Shown: positions 1-8,058 of the stretch, in pieces
How positions within the stretch are numbered: the stretch's first letter is position 1
Layout: the number at the start of each line of letters is the position of its first letter
Translations under genes and position numbers: made by a program
Source: Yoonia sediminilitoris
GTDB taxonomy: Bacteria > Pseudomonadota > Alphaproteobacteria > Rhodobacterales > Rhodobacteraceae
Reading direction: 5' to 3'
DNA: 64,000 nucleotides
Assembly (NCBI RefSeq): GCF_003058085.1
Contig: NZ_QBUD01000016.1
Span: 1 to 64,000, forward strand
The notes under the pieces: model-generated
The model's input: the letters and a program-made list of their open reading frames with translations, nothing else
Databases searched by the model: none
What the model was told of the DNA's origin: nothing

Positions 1-9
1 CTTTCTCAT
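1..9 (-). other. Possible first codons of a gene running off the window
   Basis: On the minus strand an ATG at position 9 is preceded by a strong GAGGAG Shine-Dalgarno sequence at normal spacing, and the visible codons give Met-Arg-Lys. Many IS3-family OrfA transposases begin Met-Arg-Lys-Ser. Together with the truncated gene beside it, this suggests the edge of a mobile element. Three codons cannot identify the product, so this is an inference only. Confidence 0.3.
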
Positions 10-50
10 CGTCCACTCCTCAGTGGCTACGATGAGCAACAAACCCTCCC

Positions 51-329
51 TTAGCAAATACAGCTATTTGGACCCATAGGCGCTGACGTCAGACAGGGTA
101 GATCCCCGTAAGGCACGACAGTTTCCTTAAAACTGGGCGCGATCGGGCTGTCAGGGTCGAATCCCAAGGCGAACATGGCCTTTTCATTGGCTTCCAGCAG
201 AAGTCCCGTGTCGCCGTCAAAGAGCAGCACAATGTCATCGCGCAACAAAGTCAGCGATGTCGGCCCCAGAATAACGTCAAGGCTGAGCGTCGGCGGATCA
301 AATTCGGTTGGTTTAGGATCGGATGTCAT
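51..329 (-). pseudogene. Truncated PAS-domain protein, N-terminal fragment
   Basis: The 92-residue frame looks like the start of a PAS-type sensory domain of the kind found at the N-terminus of roseobacter chemoreceptors, including a segment DGDTGLLLEANEKAMFALGF near residues 41-60. It then stops abruptly. A complete PAS fold needs about 100-110 residues plus an output domain, so this is probably the 5' end of a larger gene. The last 15-20 residues (ending CLTSAPMGPNSCIC) do not look like a PAS continuation and may be read-through into inserted DNA. A longer start at 356 is possible, but the ATG at 329 fits the family start better. It may be a remnant. Confidence 0.5.
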
Positions 330-484
330 GATGCCACATTTAATTTGAACTGGCACCCAGATAGATTGATATTGTTAAAAGGAAGTTTCTTTTCGCCGGC
401 CAGTGAGGCCGCGCATCCCGGTAGACCTTCTACCAAGGGCACCCTAAGCTTGGCAGGTGCAGACGATTCATCAGATTGGCCCCC

Positions 485-2233
485 ATGACAGACCAACCCA
501 AATACCAAGTGCTTGCCCGCAAATACCGGCCAGAGACATTCGCCGATCTGATGGGGCAGGATGCCATGGTGCGGACCCTGCGCAATGCCTTCAAGGCCGA
601 CCGAATCGCACAGGCCTTTATGATGACGGGCATCCGTGGCACGGGCAAAACGACCACCGCCCGGATTATTGCCAAGGGTATGAATTGCATCGGACCCGAC
701 GGCACAGGCGGCCCAACAACTGACCCATGCGGCGAATGTGAGCATTGCATCGCCATTATGGAGGGTCGCCATGTTGATGTCATGGAAATGGACGCCGCAT
801 CGCGGACCGGCGTTGGCGACATTCGCGAAATCATCGACAGCGTTCATTATCGGGCGGCCTCTGCGCGCTACAAGATTTATATCATCGATGAAGTGCACAT
901 GCTGTCCAAGAATGCGTTCAACGCCCTGTTGAAAACGCTCGAAGAACCGCCTGAACACGTCAAGTTCATCTTTGCCACAACCGAAATCCGGCAGGTGCCC
1001 GTTACGGTCTTGTCCCGCTGTCAGCGGTTTGACCTGCGCCGGATTGAACCGGAAGTGCAGATCGCCTTGCTGCGCAAGATCGCAAATGCCGAAGGGGCCG
1101 AGATTACCGATGATGCGCTGGCGTTAATCACCCGCGCTGCCGAAGGGTCGGCGCGTGATGCCCAATCCCTGCTGGATCAGGCAATCAGCCACGGGGCTGG
1201 CGAAACGACTGCGGATCAGGTCCGCGCCATGCTGGGGTTGGCCGACCGGGGACGCGTGCTGGACCTGTTTGACATGATCCTGCGCGGACAAGCGGCCGAG
1301 GCGCTGACAGAATTGTCAGGCCAATATGCCGACGGCGCTGACCCGATGGCGGTGCTGCGCGATCTGGCCGAAGTCTGCCACTGGATCAGTGTTGTAAAGA
1401 TCACGCCCGAGGCTGCGGATGACCCGACAATCGGCCTGGATGAACGCACGCGCGGCCAGACCATGGCGCACGACCTGCCGATGCGGGTACTCTCTCGCAT
1501 GTGGCAGATGTTGTTGAAAGCGCTCGAAGAAATAGCGATAGCTCCCAATGCGATGATGGCTGCTGAAATGGCAGTGATCCGCCTGACCCATGTGGCCGAC
1601 CTGCCCAGTCCTGACGAATTGGTGCGTAAACTGCAGGATGCGACCCCGCCGCCAAGCGGCGGCCCCGCAGGCGGGCGCCCTGCCCCATCAGGCGGCGGCA
1701 CCACGGCGGCGGCCAGCACACCTACCCCGACACATGCTGCCCCCAGCGGGCCAACGGCCAGTGGTGCGCAAACGGCCGTTGCTCTCGCCTCTGACGCGTT
1801 GCAGCATTACGCCCGGTTCGAAGATGTGGTCGAACTGATCCGTGCCCACCGTGACGTGAAACTGCTGGTCGAGGTCGAAACCGGCTTGCGTCTGGTCAAC
1901 TATCAACCCGGCCGGATTGAGGTGAACCCGACAACGGACGCTGCCCCTGATCTGGTCGGGCGGCTTGGATCACGCTTGCAGGCGTGGACCGGCAACCGCT
2001 GGGCCATCAGCATCGCTGACGGGGGCGCACCGACTATTGCAGAGGTCAGGGACGCAGCAGATAACGCCATCCGCGCAGAAGCCGAAGCCCACCCGCTCGT
2101 GCAGGCCGTGATTGCGGCCTTCCCCAAGGCCAAAATCACGGACATTCGCACCGAAGAGGATTTGGCACAACACGCCCTTGAAGACGCACTGCCCGAAGTC
2201 GACGAGGAATGGGACCCGTTCGACGAAGACTAG
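485..2233 (+). CDS. dnaX: DNA polymerase III subunit gamma/tau
   Basis: This is the clamp-loader ATPase of the replicative polymerase, 582 residues. The AAA+ module is complete: Walker A GIRGTGKT at residues 49-56, a four-Cys zinc site (Cys68, 82, 85, 88), a Walker B followed by DEVHML, and the SRC sensor motif. A Pro/Ala/Gly-rich linker from about residue 385 leads to a C-terminal tau-like domain with an acidic tail. The ATG at 485 is preferred; an in-frame TTG three codons upstream is less likely. No A-rich slippery heptamer of the E. coli type was noticed, so a separate gamma form is not evident. It precedes ybaB and recR, a widely conserved order. Confidence 0.97.
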   Translation: MTDQPKYQVLARKYRPETFADLMGQDAMVRTLRNAFKADRIAQAFMMTGIRGTGKTTTARIIAKGMNCIGPDGTGGPTTDPCGECEHCIAIMEGRHVDVMEMDAASRTGVGDIREIIDSVHYRAASARYKIYIIDEVHMLSKNAFNALLKTLEEPPEHVKFIFATTEIRQVPVTVLSRCQRFDLRRIEPEVQIALLRKIANAEGAEITDDALALITRAAEGSARDAQSLLDQAISHGAGETTADQVRAMLGLADRGRVLDLFDMILRGQAAEALTELSGQYADGADPMAVLRDLAEVCHWISVVKITPEAADDPTIGLDERTRGQTMAHDLPMRVLSRMWQMLLKALEEIAIAPNAMMAAEMAVIRLTHVADLPSPDELVRKLQDATPPPSGGPAGGRPAPSGGGTTAAASTPTPTHAAPSGPTASGAQTAVALASDALQHYARFEDVVELIRAHRDVKLLVEVETGLRLVNYQPGRIEVNPTTDAAPDLVGRLGSRLQAWTGNRWAISIADGGAPTIAEVRDAADNAIRAEAEAHPLVQAVIAAFPKAKITDIRTEEDLAQHALEDALPEVDEEWDPFDED

Positions 2234-2461
2234 ATGATTTTCAATGCGTACGGCATCGCAGATGGCAAAGATGAATGCGCTGTCGTTCGACCGAATTGGG
2301 ATGGTTCACCGGCGATCCAGATCGAAGAAGCAGTAGGGTCAGAAGCCTAGGTTGCTTAGTCGACATCGAATTCTTTGTCCTTTCAGCCATTGTGCTTTGT
2401 CTGGCAAAGGTTATTTACAAAGCCTATCATAGATTTTCCGGATCAATGCGGAGGCAGTAAG

Positions 2462-2806
2462 ATGCTCAAAGGACTAGGTGGCCTTGGTGACATGGCCAAG
2501 ATGATGAAACAGGCGCAGGAAATGCAGGGCAAGATGGCCCAGATGCAGGAAGAGCTTGAAAATGTGATGGTCACGGGCGAAAGCGGCGCGGGTTTGGTCA
2601 AGGCAACGGCAACGGCCAAAGGCGAACTCAAAGCGCTCGACATTGATCCGTCCATCTTTAACGGCGACGATAAAGAAGTGGTCGAGGACCTGATCCTTGC
2701 TGCCATCAAGGACGCCCAAACCAAGGCAAGTGAACGTGCACAGGAAGAAATGGGCAAACTGACCGAAGGGTTGGGCCTGCCCCCCGGCATGAAGCTGCCA
2801 TTCTGA
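2462..2806 (+). CDS. ybaB: YbaB/EbfC family nucleoid-associated protein
   Basis: The product is 114 residues, the usual family length. It begins with a Met/Lys/Gln-rich helix ([21 protein letters not shown]), followed by the beta-sheet core with [13 protein letters not shown] and a C-terminal Gly/Pro-rich tail. YbaB proteins are small dimeric DNA-binding proteins encoded between dnaX and recR in many bacteria. A GGAGG Shine-Dalgarno sequence sits about 7 bases before the ATG, which rules out an in-frame extension upstream. The 228 bases after dnaX hold no other convincing gene; a 61-codon frame there lacks family features. recR follows after 7 bases, so the two are probably co-transcribed. 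Confidence 0.95.
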   Translation: MLKGLGGLGDMAKMMKQAQEMQGKMAQMQEELENVMVTGESGAGLVKATATAKGELKALDIDPSIFNGDDKEVVEDLILAAIKDAQTKASERAQEEMGKLTEGLGLPPGMKLPF

Positions 2807-2813
2807 GGCCCGC

Positions 2814-3407
2814 GTGAGCAAAGGGACCGAGGACCTTGATAATCTGATTGCACTGATGGCCAAGTTGCCCGGACTTGGCCCGCGATCAGCCCAGCGCGCG
2901 GTCCTGCATCTGATCAAAAAGCGCAGCCTGTTGCTGATACCGCTGGCGGAAGCCATGCACAGGGTCGGATCAACTGCGCGCGATTGTCTGAACTGCGGGA
3001 ACATCTGCACGCAGGATATCTGCGACATCTGCCAAAGTGAAAAGCGCCGTAACGGGCAGGTCTGCATTGTCGAGGACGTGGCCGACCTTTGGGCAATGGA
3101 GCGGTCGCAGGTCTTCAAGGGCCGCTATCATGTGTTAGGTGGCACCCTGTCCGCGCTGGATGCGGTCGGACCCGATGAATTGCGCATTCCCAAATTGCTT
3201 GACCGGATCGTGAGCGAGGAAATCACCGAAGTGATCCTTGCACTTGGGGCCACGATCGACGGGCAAACGACCGCACACTATATCGCCGATCAATTGCCCG
3301 GCGTGACCGTCACGTCATTGGCCCAGGGCGTACCGGTTGGTGGCGAATTGGACTATCTGGACGATGGCACAATCACCGCCGCGTTGAATGCACGCAAAGC
3401 TTTATAG
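2814..3407 (+). CDS. recR: Recombination mediator RecR
   Basis: RecR works with RecF and RecO to load RecA on gapped DNA. The 197-residue protein has the N-terminal helix-hairpin-helix ([16 protein letters not shown]), a C4 zinc finger ([16 protein letters not shown]) near residues 61-76, and a Toprim domain starting with [15 protein letters not shown]. The start is GTG, placed 7 bases behind the ybaB stop. Length and domain order match the family exactly. Confidence 0.97.
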   Translation: MSKGTEDLDNLIALMAKLPGLGPRSAQRAVLHLIKKRSLLLIPLAEAMHRVGSTARDCLNCGNICTQDICDICQSEKRRNGQVCIVEDVADLWAMERSQVFKGRYHVLGGTLSALDAVGPDELRIPKLLDRIVSEEITEVILALGATIDGQTTAHYIADQLPGVTVTSLAQGVPVGGELDYLDDGTITAALNARKAL

Positions 3408-3457
3408 CAGCTGGCGGACTGGCCGATCACAGTTTGGCGGCAGAGGAAACAAAAGCC

Positions 3458-4027
3458 CTATCCCGTGATCTGGGCGCAGTTTTCCGGTTTCCGAGTGTCT
3501 TCGCGGGTCCAGCCGAACTGCCCGTCGCCGGGACCCCAGAAAACGGTAAGAAAATCCCATTCATCTTCGGATTCGTGCAGGAAGCCAATGGCATCGCCCC
3601 TGACGATTTGACCGATTTCCGGGGCATCATCGCTATTGCCAGCAAGCAATGGCACACGCCCGCCGCGCCAGCCAACACAGCCGATTTGAGTCCCGGCGCG
3701 CACCGGCAAATCTTGCAAGCGGCGCAAGTCGACGACCCCCTCAAGGTCCAAACGCGTCTCAGAGGTGTCGGTCGCACACTGCAACATTGTCTCGTTCGCC
3801 CTAAGCCGCGCAACTTTGTCCGCATCCGACGCATTCAGATCAGGAGATCGTGTCGTACAATCGGAGTTGTCGAACAAAGCCTGGCCAAGGTTGGACCCGA
3901 AGCAATAGCCGGCGCGGTCAAATATCAGGTTCCGCGTGAACCACAGCTCGGCACAGACGTCATCCGCCAAGGCCGGGAGCGCAGACAAGATTACAACAAC
4001 AACACTTAAAACTCTCATAAAAGGCAT
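3458..4027 (-). CDS. DUF4453 exported protein
   Basis: The 189-residue protein starts with a clear signal peptide (hydrophobic VLSVVVVILSALPALA, cleavage near ALADD). The mature part opens with an ELWFTRNLIFDRAGYCFGS block rich in aromatic residues and cysteines, typical of DUF4453, which is largely confined to Rhodobacteraceae and related to YARHG-type domains. The C-terminal half (GCVGWRGGRVPLLAGN, then GDAIGFLHESEDEWDFLTV) resembles a bacterial SH3-like fold, which suggests cell-envelope binding; that is inference. Two starts are possible, ATG at 4027 and ATG at 4018. A GGG tract suits 4027. It converges with recR, 50 bases away. Confidence 0.8.
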   Translation of the reverse strand: MPFMRVLSVVVVILSALPALADDVCAELWFTRNLIFDRAGYCFGSNLGQALFDNSDCTTRSPDLNASDADKVARLRANETMLQCATDTSETRLDLEGVVDLRRLQDLPVRAGTQIGCVGWRGGRVPLLAGNSDDAPEIGQIVRGDAIGFLHESEDEWDFLTVFWGPGDGQFGWTREDTRKPENCAQITG

Positions 4028-4076
4028 CCATCCCGCTCGAAACGTTAATGTCAACCTACCAAAGCCAAACCTGAGC

Positions 4077-4112
4077 ACAAAAAGAAAAGGCGCGCCGAGG
4101 GGCCGGCGCGCC
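4077..4112 (-). terminator. Rho-independent terminator of trcR
   Basis: Read on the minus strand, a perfect 8-bp stem GGCGCGCC/GGCGCGCC (4105-4112 with 4089-4096) closes an 8-base loop and is followed by TTTTCTTTTT. It lies 28 bases past the trcR stop codon. Confidence 0.85.
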
Positions 4113-4139
4113 GCGACATATCGCGCTTTCAATTGGGTC

Positions 4140-4892
4140 TTAGTCTTCGGACTTGTCATCATCCGGCAGGTTGAAGAAGCTGTCAGCATCGCTGACGTCG
4201 CGTGTATCTTCCTCTTCTTCCTCGTCTTCGCCGCGGGGGTCAGACAGGCTGAATGTTTCCAAACCAGCCATTGCAGCAGGCATCTTGGGTTCCGGTTCCA
4301 TACCCAATGACTGTTCGGTGCTGACCAACTTGCGGCGCTCATCATCGGACATGACTGTGCCGTCTTTGGCTTTCTTGGCATTGGCCTTTTGCACAGCGGC
4401 ATCCAGTTCAGTCTGTTTGCACAGTCCAAGCGCAACCGGATCAATCGGGTCAAGATTGTTGATATTCCAATGGGTCCGCTCGCGGATAGCCTGAATTGTC
4501 GGTTTCGTCGTGCCGACCAGTTTCGAAATCTGGCCGTCAGACAATTCGGGGTGGAACTTGACCAGCCAATAGATTGAGGCAGGGCGATCCTGCCGCTTTG
4601 AAAGCGGGGTATAACGGGGGCCGCGACGCTTTTCTTCGCCCTCGGATGCGGGGTTATGCAGCAACTTGAGCTTGTGCAGCGGGTTTTCTTCGGCCTTGGT
4701 GATTTCTTCCTGCGTCAACTGCTTGTTGGCAATCGGGTCAAACCCTTTGACACCGGTAGCGACATCGCCATCGGCAATGCCCTGCACTTCCAATTCATGC
4801 AGGCCACAAAAATCGGCAATCTGCTTGAACGTCATCGTTGTATTGTCGCAAAGCCAAACGGCAGTCGCCTTGGCCATAATTGGGGTCGCCAT
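4140..4892 (-). CDS. trcR: Cell cycle transcriptional regulator TrcR (DUF1013)
   Basis: The 250-residue protein matches the alphaproteobacterial DUF1013 family. It has an N-terminal helix-turn-helix-like segment (MAKATAVWLCDNTTMTFKQI, then ADFCGLHELEVQGIADG), a second conserved block (DRPASIYWLVKFHPELSDGQ and GTTKPTIQAIRERTHWN), and a long acidic tail with seven consecutive Glu/Asp near residues 228-235. In Caulobacter the family contributes to cell-cycle transcription. The start is set by GAGGAG seven bases before the ATG at 4892; an in-frame TTG at 4916 has no such site. It is transcribed alone and ends at a strong terminator. Confidence 0.9.
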   Translation of the reverse strand: MATPIMAKATAVWLCDNTTMTFKQIADFCGLHELEVQGIADGDVATGVKGFDPIANKQLTQEEITKAEENPLHKLKLLHNPASEGEEKRRGPRYTPLSKRQDRPASIYWLVKFHPELSDGQISKLVGTTKPTIQAIRERTHWNINNLDPIDPVALGLCKQTELDAAVQKANAKKAKDGTVMSDDERRKLVSTEQSLGMEPEPKMPAAMAGLETFSLSDPRGEDEEEEEDTRDVSDADSFFNLPDDDKSED

Positions 4893-5024
4893 TTTCTTCT
4901 CCTCATCTACAGACAAGCCTTTCCCGCGCCCTTAAATCGGGCTGACCGCTGGTTGGGCCGGGTTCGCGTTGTCAGGGAACTTGAGGTCTATATAAGGGCG
5001 CAAGAGCTGATAGGGAAGATCAAA

Positions 5025-5651
5025 ATGCGCAAATTGCTGGCCCTGCTTTGTTTGGCAACCCCGGTGGCCGCAGATGATGTCGCGGGGGAATTCGACTATT
5101 ATGTCATGGCGCTGTCATGGTCGGCCAATTGGTGCGCGCTTGAAGGAGATGCACGCAATTCACCGCAATGCGACCCGGAAGAGGATTTCGGCTGGATATT
5201 GCACGGACTCTGGCCGCAATATGAGCGGGGATTTCCAACCAATTGCAGGACCAACTATCAAGCACCGTCGCGCAGCGATACCGCAGCAATGGCCGATATC
5301 ATGGGCACGTCGGGGCTGGCGTGGCACCAGTGGCGCAAACATGGGGTGTGCAGCGGGCTGTCTTCTGATGATTACTATGCGCTCTCACGGCAAGCCTACA
5401 CTCAGATCACGCGGCCAGAGGTTCTGCGCAAGCTCGACAAAACTGTCACATTGCCTGCAACCCTGATCGAAGAGGCCTTCATTCGCGATAACCCCGCAAT
5501 TGCGCCCGACCAGATCACGATCACCTGCAAGAACGGCTATATCCAAGAGGCCCGCATTTGCCTTACCCGCGATCTAGAACCGCGCGACTGCGCGGCGGAT
5601 GTCGTAGGCGATTGCAGTCTGGAGGATGCGCTGTTCGAGCCGATCAGGTGA
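5025..5651 (+). CDS. Secreted ribonuclease T2 family protein
   Basis: RNase T2 enzymes are extracytoplasmic RNases that cleave RNA through a 2',3'-cyclic intermediate. The 208-residue protein has a short signal peptide (residues 1-16), then both catalytic boxes: CAS1 WILHGLWPQ with His60, and CAS2 WHQWRKHGVC with His101, Lys105 and His106. Several cysteines (37, 49, 74, 109 and later ones) are placed for disulfides, as expected for an exported enzyme. It stands alone, divergent from trcR. The likely roles are periplasmic or extracellular RNA scavenging. Confidence 0.92.
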   Translation: MRKLLALLCLATPVAADDVAGEFDYYVMALSWSANWCALEGDARNSPQCDPEEDFGWILHGLWPQYERGFPTNCRTNYQAPSRSDTAAMADIMGTSGLAWHQWRKHGVCSGLSSDDYYALSRQAYTQITRPEVLRKLDKTVTLPATLIEEAFIRDNPAIAPDQITITCKNGYIQEARICLTRDLEPRDCAADVVGDCSLEDALFEPIR

Positions 5652-5948
5652 ACCTGAAAAACAACGTCCCGTCCTGATGGTCGATGATGACAGTTTCCTG
5701 TTTGTGGGCCGCGCATCAGATAGTCAGCATTGGATATTGGATTTGAAACAGCGATAGTGTGTATAACAGGCAGACATTGTGACTGGCCAAAATGCGCTAT
5801 TGCCCGGCGCGCCGTTTGGTGGGCGACACACTTCATGGGACAGACACACCCGGATCTGGACAACGCTATGCGCTGAGGTCGCACAATCGGCTTTACCTTG
5901 ACTGCCCACGTGGGTCACATAGCGCCAAACAAAACATGAGAGGCTGCC
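5652..5948 (+). promoter_or_regulatory. Upstream region of gabD with a 10-bp palindrome
   Basis: This 297-base stretch holds no convincing gene. Close to gabD it contains TTGACT (5898-5903), a possible -35 hexamer, overlapped downstream by the perfect palindrome CCCACGTGGG at 5905-5914. No good -10 hexamer lies at 17 bases. The palindrome is a candidate binding site for a dimeric regulator of gabD; nothing else supports this. Confidence 0.3.
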
Positions 5949-7427
5949 ATGCTTGATGAAACGACAAATCTGCCATCCCTTCTGAAACGGCCTGATCTGG
6001 TCTGTGACAAGACACTTGTCGCAGGGCAATGGATAGATGCAGATAGCGGGGCCTCATTCGACGTCACCAATCCCGCCCGCGGTGATGTGATCGCCCGTGT
6101 GCCTGACCTGACCCGTGCGGAAACCGCCCGCGCCATTGACGCCGCCCAAAAGGCGCAGAAAGTCTGGGCCGCGGAAACGGCCAAGACCCGTGCTAACATA
6201 CTGCGCAAATGGTTTGATCTTATGATGGCAAACCAGGAAGACCTTGCCATCATTATGACCGCGGAACAGGGAAAGCCACTGACAGAAGCGCGCGGCGAAG
6301 TCGCCTATGGCGCATCATTTGTGGAATGGTTCGCTGAAGAGGCCAAACGCATCTATGGCGAAACGATCCCCGGCCACATGGCGGACAAGCGCCTGACCGT
6401 CATCAAACAACCCATTGGCGTCGCCGCAGGGATCACCCCCTGGAATTTCCCCAACGCGATGATTGCCCGCAAGGTTGCACCCGCACTTGCCGCAGGCTGC
6501 GCCTTTGTCATCAAGCCATCGGAACTGACACCATTATCCGCACTGGCCATGGCCAAACTGGCCCAAGAGGCTGGCGTGCCTGCGGGGCTGTTTTCTGTCA
6601 TTACCAGTTCTTCCAGCAGCGACATCGGCAAGGAATTTTGTGAAAACCACGTCGTGCGCAAACTGACCTTTACCGGGTCGACGCAAGTCGGGCGCATCCT
6701 GCTGGCACAGGCCGCCGATCAGGTCATGAAATGCTCGATGGAGTTGGGCGGCAACGCGCCCTTCATCGTCTTTGACGACGCAGACCTTGACGCCGCAGTG
6801 ACAGGGGCCATCGCCTGTAAATTCCGCAACAACGGCCAGACCTGCGTTTGCGCCAACCGGATTTATGTGCAGGCCGGGGTCTATGACGCCTTTGCTGCTA
6901 AATTCCAGGCCGCGGTCGAGGCGCTGAAAGTCGGCGACGGGATGAGCGACGACACAACATTGGGCCCCCTCATCGAACCCAAAGCCGTGGACAAGGTGCA
7001 AAGCCATCTGGACGACGCATTGTCCAAAGGCGGCACAATCCTGACCGGCGGCAAGCCGCATGATCTGGGCGGGCTGTTCTTTGAGCCAACAATCATCGCC
7101 AACGCCACCAACGACATGGTTGTCAGCAAAGACGAGACCTTTGGCCCCTTCGCGCCCCTGTTCAAGTTCGAGGACGAGGACGATGTCATTGCCAAGGCCA
7201 ACGACACGATCTTTGGGTTGGCGTCCTATTTCTACGCCAAGGATATCAGCCGCGTCACCAAGGTTGCCGAGGCGCTGGAATATGGCATGGTCGGTATAAA
7301 CACCGGCATCATTTCGACAGAGGTCGCGCCGTTCGGCGGGGTCAAACAGTCTGGTTTGGGTCGGGAAGGATCATCCCACGGAATCGACGATTACCTCGAG
7401 ATGAAATACATCTGCACCAACGTTTAA
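5949..7427 (+). CDS. gabD: NAD(P)-dependent succinate-semialdehyde dehydrogenase
   Basis: This 492-residue aldehyde dehydrogenase oxidises succinate semialdehyde to succinate, the last step of GABA breakdown. All the family signatures are present: GITPWNFPNAM (161-171), the cofactor-binding FVIKPSELTPLSA around Lys189, FTGSTQVGR (241-249), the catalytic Glu265 in MELGGNAPF, and the nucleophile Cys299 in NNGQTCVCANRIYV with a second Cys at 301. The double Cys with the first as nucleophile is usual for GabD-type enzymes. It stands alone and ends at a good terminator. Glutarate-semialdehyde dehydrogenase is an alternative substrate assignment. Confidence 0.92.
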   Translation: MLDETTNLPSLLKRPDLVCDKTLVAGQWIDADSGASFDVTNPARGDVIARVPDLTRAETARAIDAAQKAQKVWAAETAKTRANILRKWFDLMMANQEDLAIIMTAEQGKPLTEARGEVAYGASFVEWFAEEAKRIYGETIPGHMADKRLTVIKQPIGVAAGITPWNFPNAMIARKVAPALAAGCAFVIKPSELTPLSALAMAKLAQEAGVPAGLFSVITSSSSSDIGKEFCENHVVRKLTFTGSTQVGRILLAQAADQVMKCSMELGGNAPFIVFDDADLDAAVTGAIACKFRNNGQTCVCANRIYVQAGVYDAFAAKFQAAVEALKVGDGMSDDTTLGPLIEPKAVDKVQSHLDDALSKGGTILTGGKPHDLGGLFFEPTIIANATNDMVVSKDETFGPFAPLFKFEDEDDVIAKANDTIFGLASYFYAKDISRVTKVAEALEYGMVGINTGIISTEVAPFGGVKQSGLGREGSSHGIDDYLEMKYICTNV

Positions 7428-7444
7428 CTCTGCGATTTTAGGGC

Positions 7445-7478
7445 CTTGGGCAGGAAATGCCCAAGCCCGCAATTTTTT
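7445..7478 (+). terminator. Rho-independent terminator of gabD
   Basis: A perfect 8-bp stem CTTGGGCA/TGCCCAAG (7445-7452 with 7458-7465) with a GGAAA loop is followed, seven bases later, by six T residues. It lies 17 bases after the gabD stop. Confidence 0.8.
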
Positions 7479-7515
7479 CCAAGGATTGACGGTTGGCGCG
7501 CGTCAAACCACCGTG

Positions 7516-8058
7516 ATGCGCATGATGACCAGTGACGAAGACTTGGCAGAGGCAGCGGCCCACGGTGACGGGGCGGCTTTCGCCAGCTTGCTTGATCGCC
7601 ATTATGATCGGCTCTTTGCCTTCTGTTTTCGGCTGACAGGCGTGCGGGCCGAAGCAGAGGACCTGACGCAGGACATTTGCGCGGCGCTGCCCGCCAAACT
7701 AGCCAGCTATGAGCGGCGGGCGAAGGTCACAACGTGGCTTTACCGCGTTGCGGTGAATGCCGCCCACGACCGCAGGCGCAAGCGTGCGACCTATCTCAAA
7801 GCCTCTGACGGATGGGGCGATTGGGAGGTGGCACGCAATGCCGCAAATCGGGACACGGATGAAAAGATAGACTGGCTGACGCAGGCCATGAACCAACTCG
7901 ACGATGCCCTGCGCGATACGCTTGCGCTCGTGCTGGACGATATGACCCATGCGCAGGCGGCAGAGGTTCTGGGCGTATCCGAGGGCACGATCAGCTGGCG
8001 GATATCGGAAGCCAAAAAAGCGCTGCGCGCGATCAAGGAAAAGGAGGACGTGGCATGA
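7516..8058 (+). CDS. ECF-type RNA polymerase sigma factor
   Basis: The 180-residue protein has sigma region 2 (RHYDRLFAFCFRLTGVRAEA then EDLTQDI and TTWLYRVAVNAAHDRRRKR) and region 4 (DDMTHAQAAEVLGVSEGTIS followed by WRISEAKKALRAI), with no regions 1 or 3, the architecture of group 4 sigma factors. Three in-frame ATGs lie at 7516, 7522 and 7525 and no strong Shine-Dalgarno sequence decides between them; a TTG at 7486 is less likely. The stop overlaps the next start by four bases (ATGA), so it is translationally coupled to the VWA membrane protein. No classical anti-sigma gene is adjacent, so the VWA protein is the natural candidate regulator. Confidence 0.9.
   Translation: MRMMTSDEDLAEAAAHGDGAAFASLLDRHYDRLFAFCFRLTGVRAEAEDLTQDICAALPAKLASYERRAKVTTWLYRVAVNAAHDRRRKRATYLKASDGWGDWEVARNAANRDTDEKIDWLTQAMNQLDDALRDTLALVLDDMTHAQAAEVLGVSEGTISWRISEAKKALRAIKEKEDVA

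Noticed and set aside
326..958. A 210-codon frame on the minus strand across the dnaX start
   Set aside because: It is antisense to the conserved ATPase domain of dnaX, has no ribosome-binding site and no family likeness.
485..2233. Programmed frameshift in dnaX giving a gamma form
   Set aside because: No A-rich slippery heptamer with a downstream hairpin of the E. coli type was seen.
2275..2460. A 61-codon frame between dnaX and ybaB
   Set aside because: No recognisable features and no ribosome-binding site; it runs into the ybaB leader.
3434..4009. A 191-codon plus-strand frame opposite the DUF4453 gene
   Set aside because: The minus-strand frame has a signal peptide and the DUF4453 pattern; the plus-strand frame has neither.
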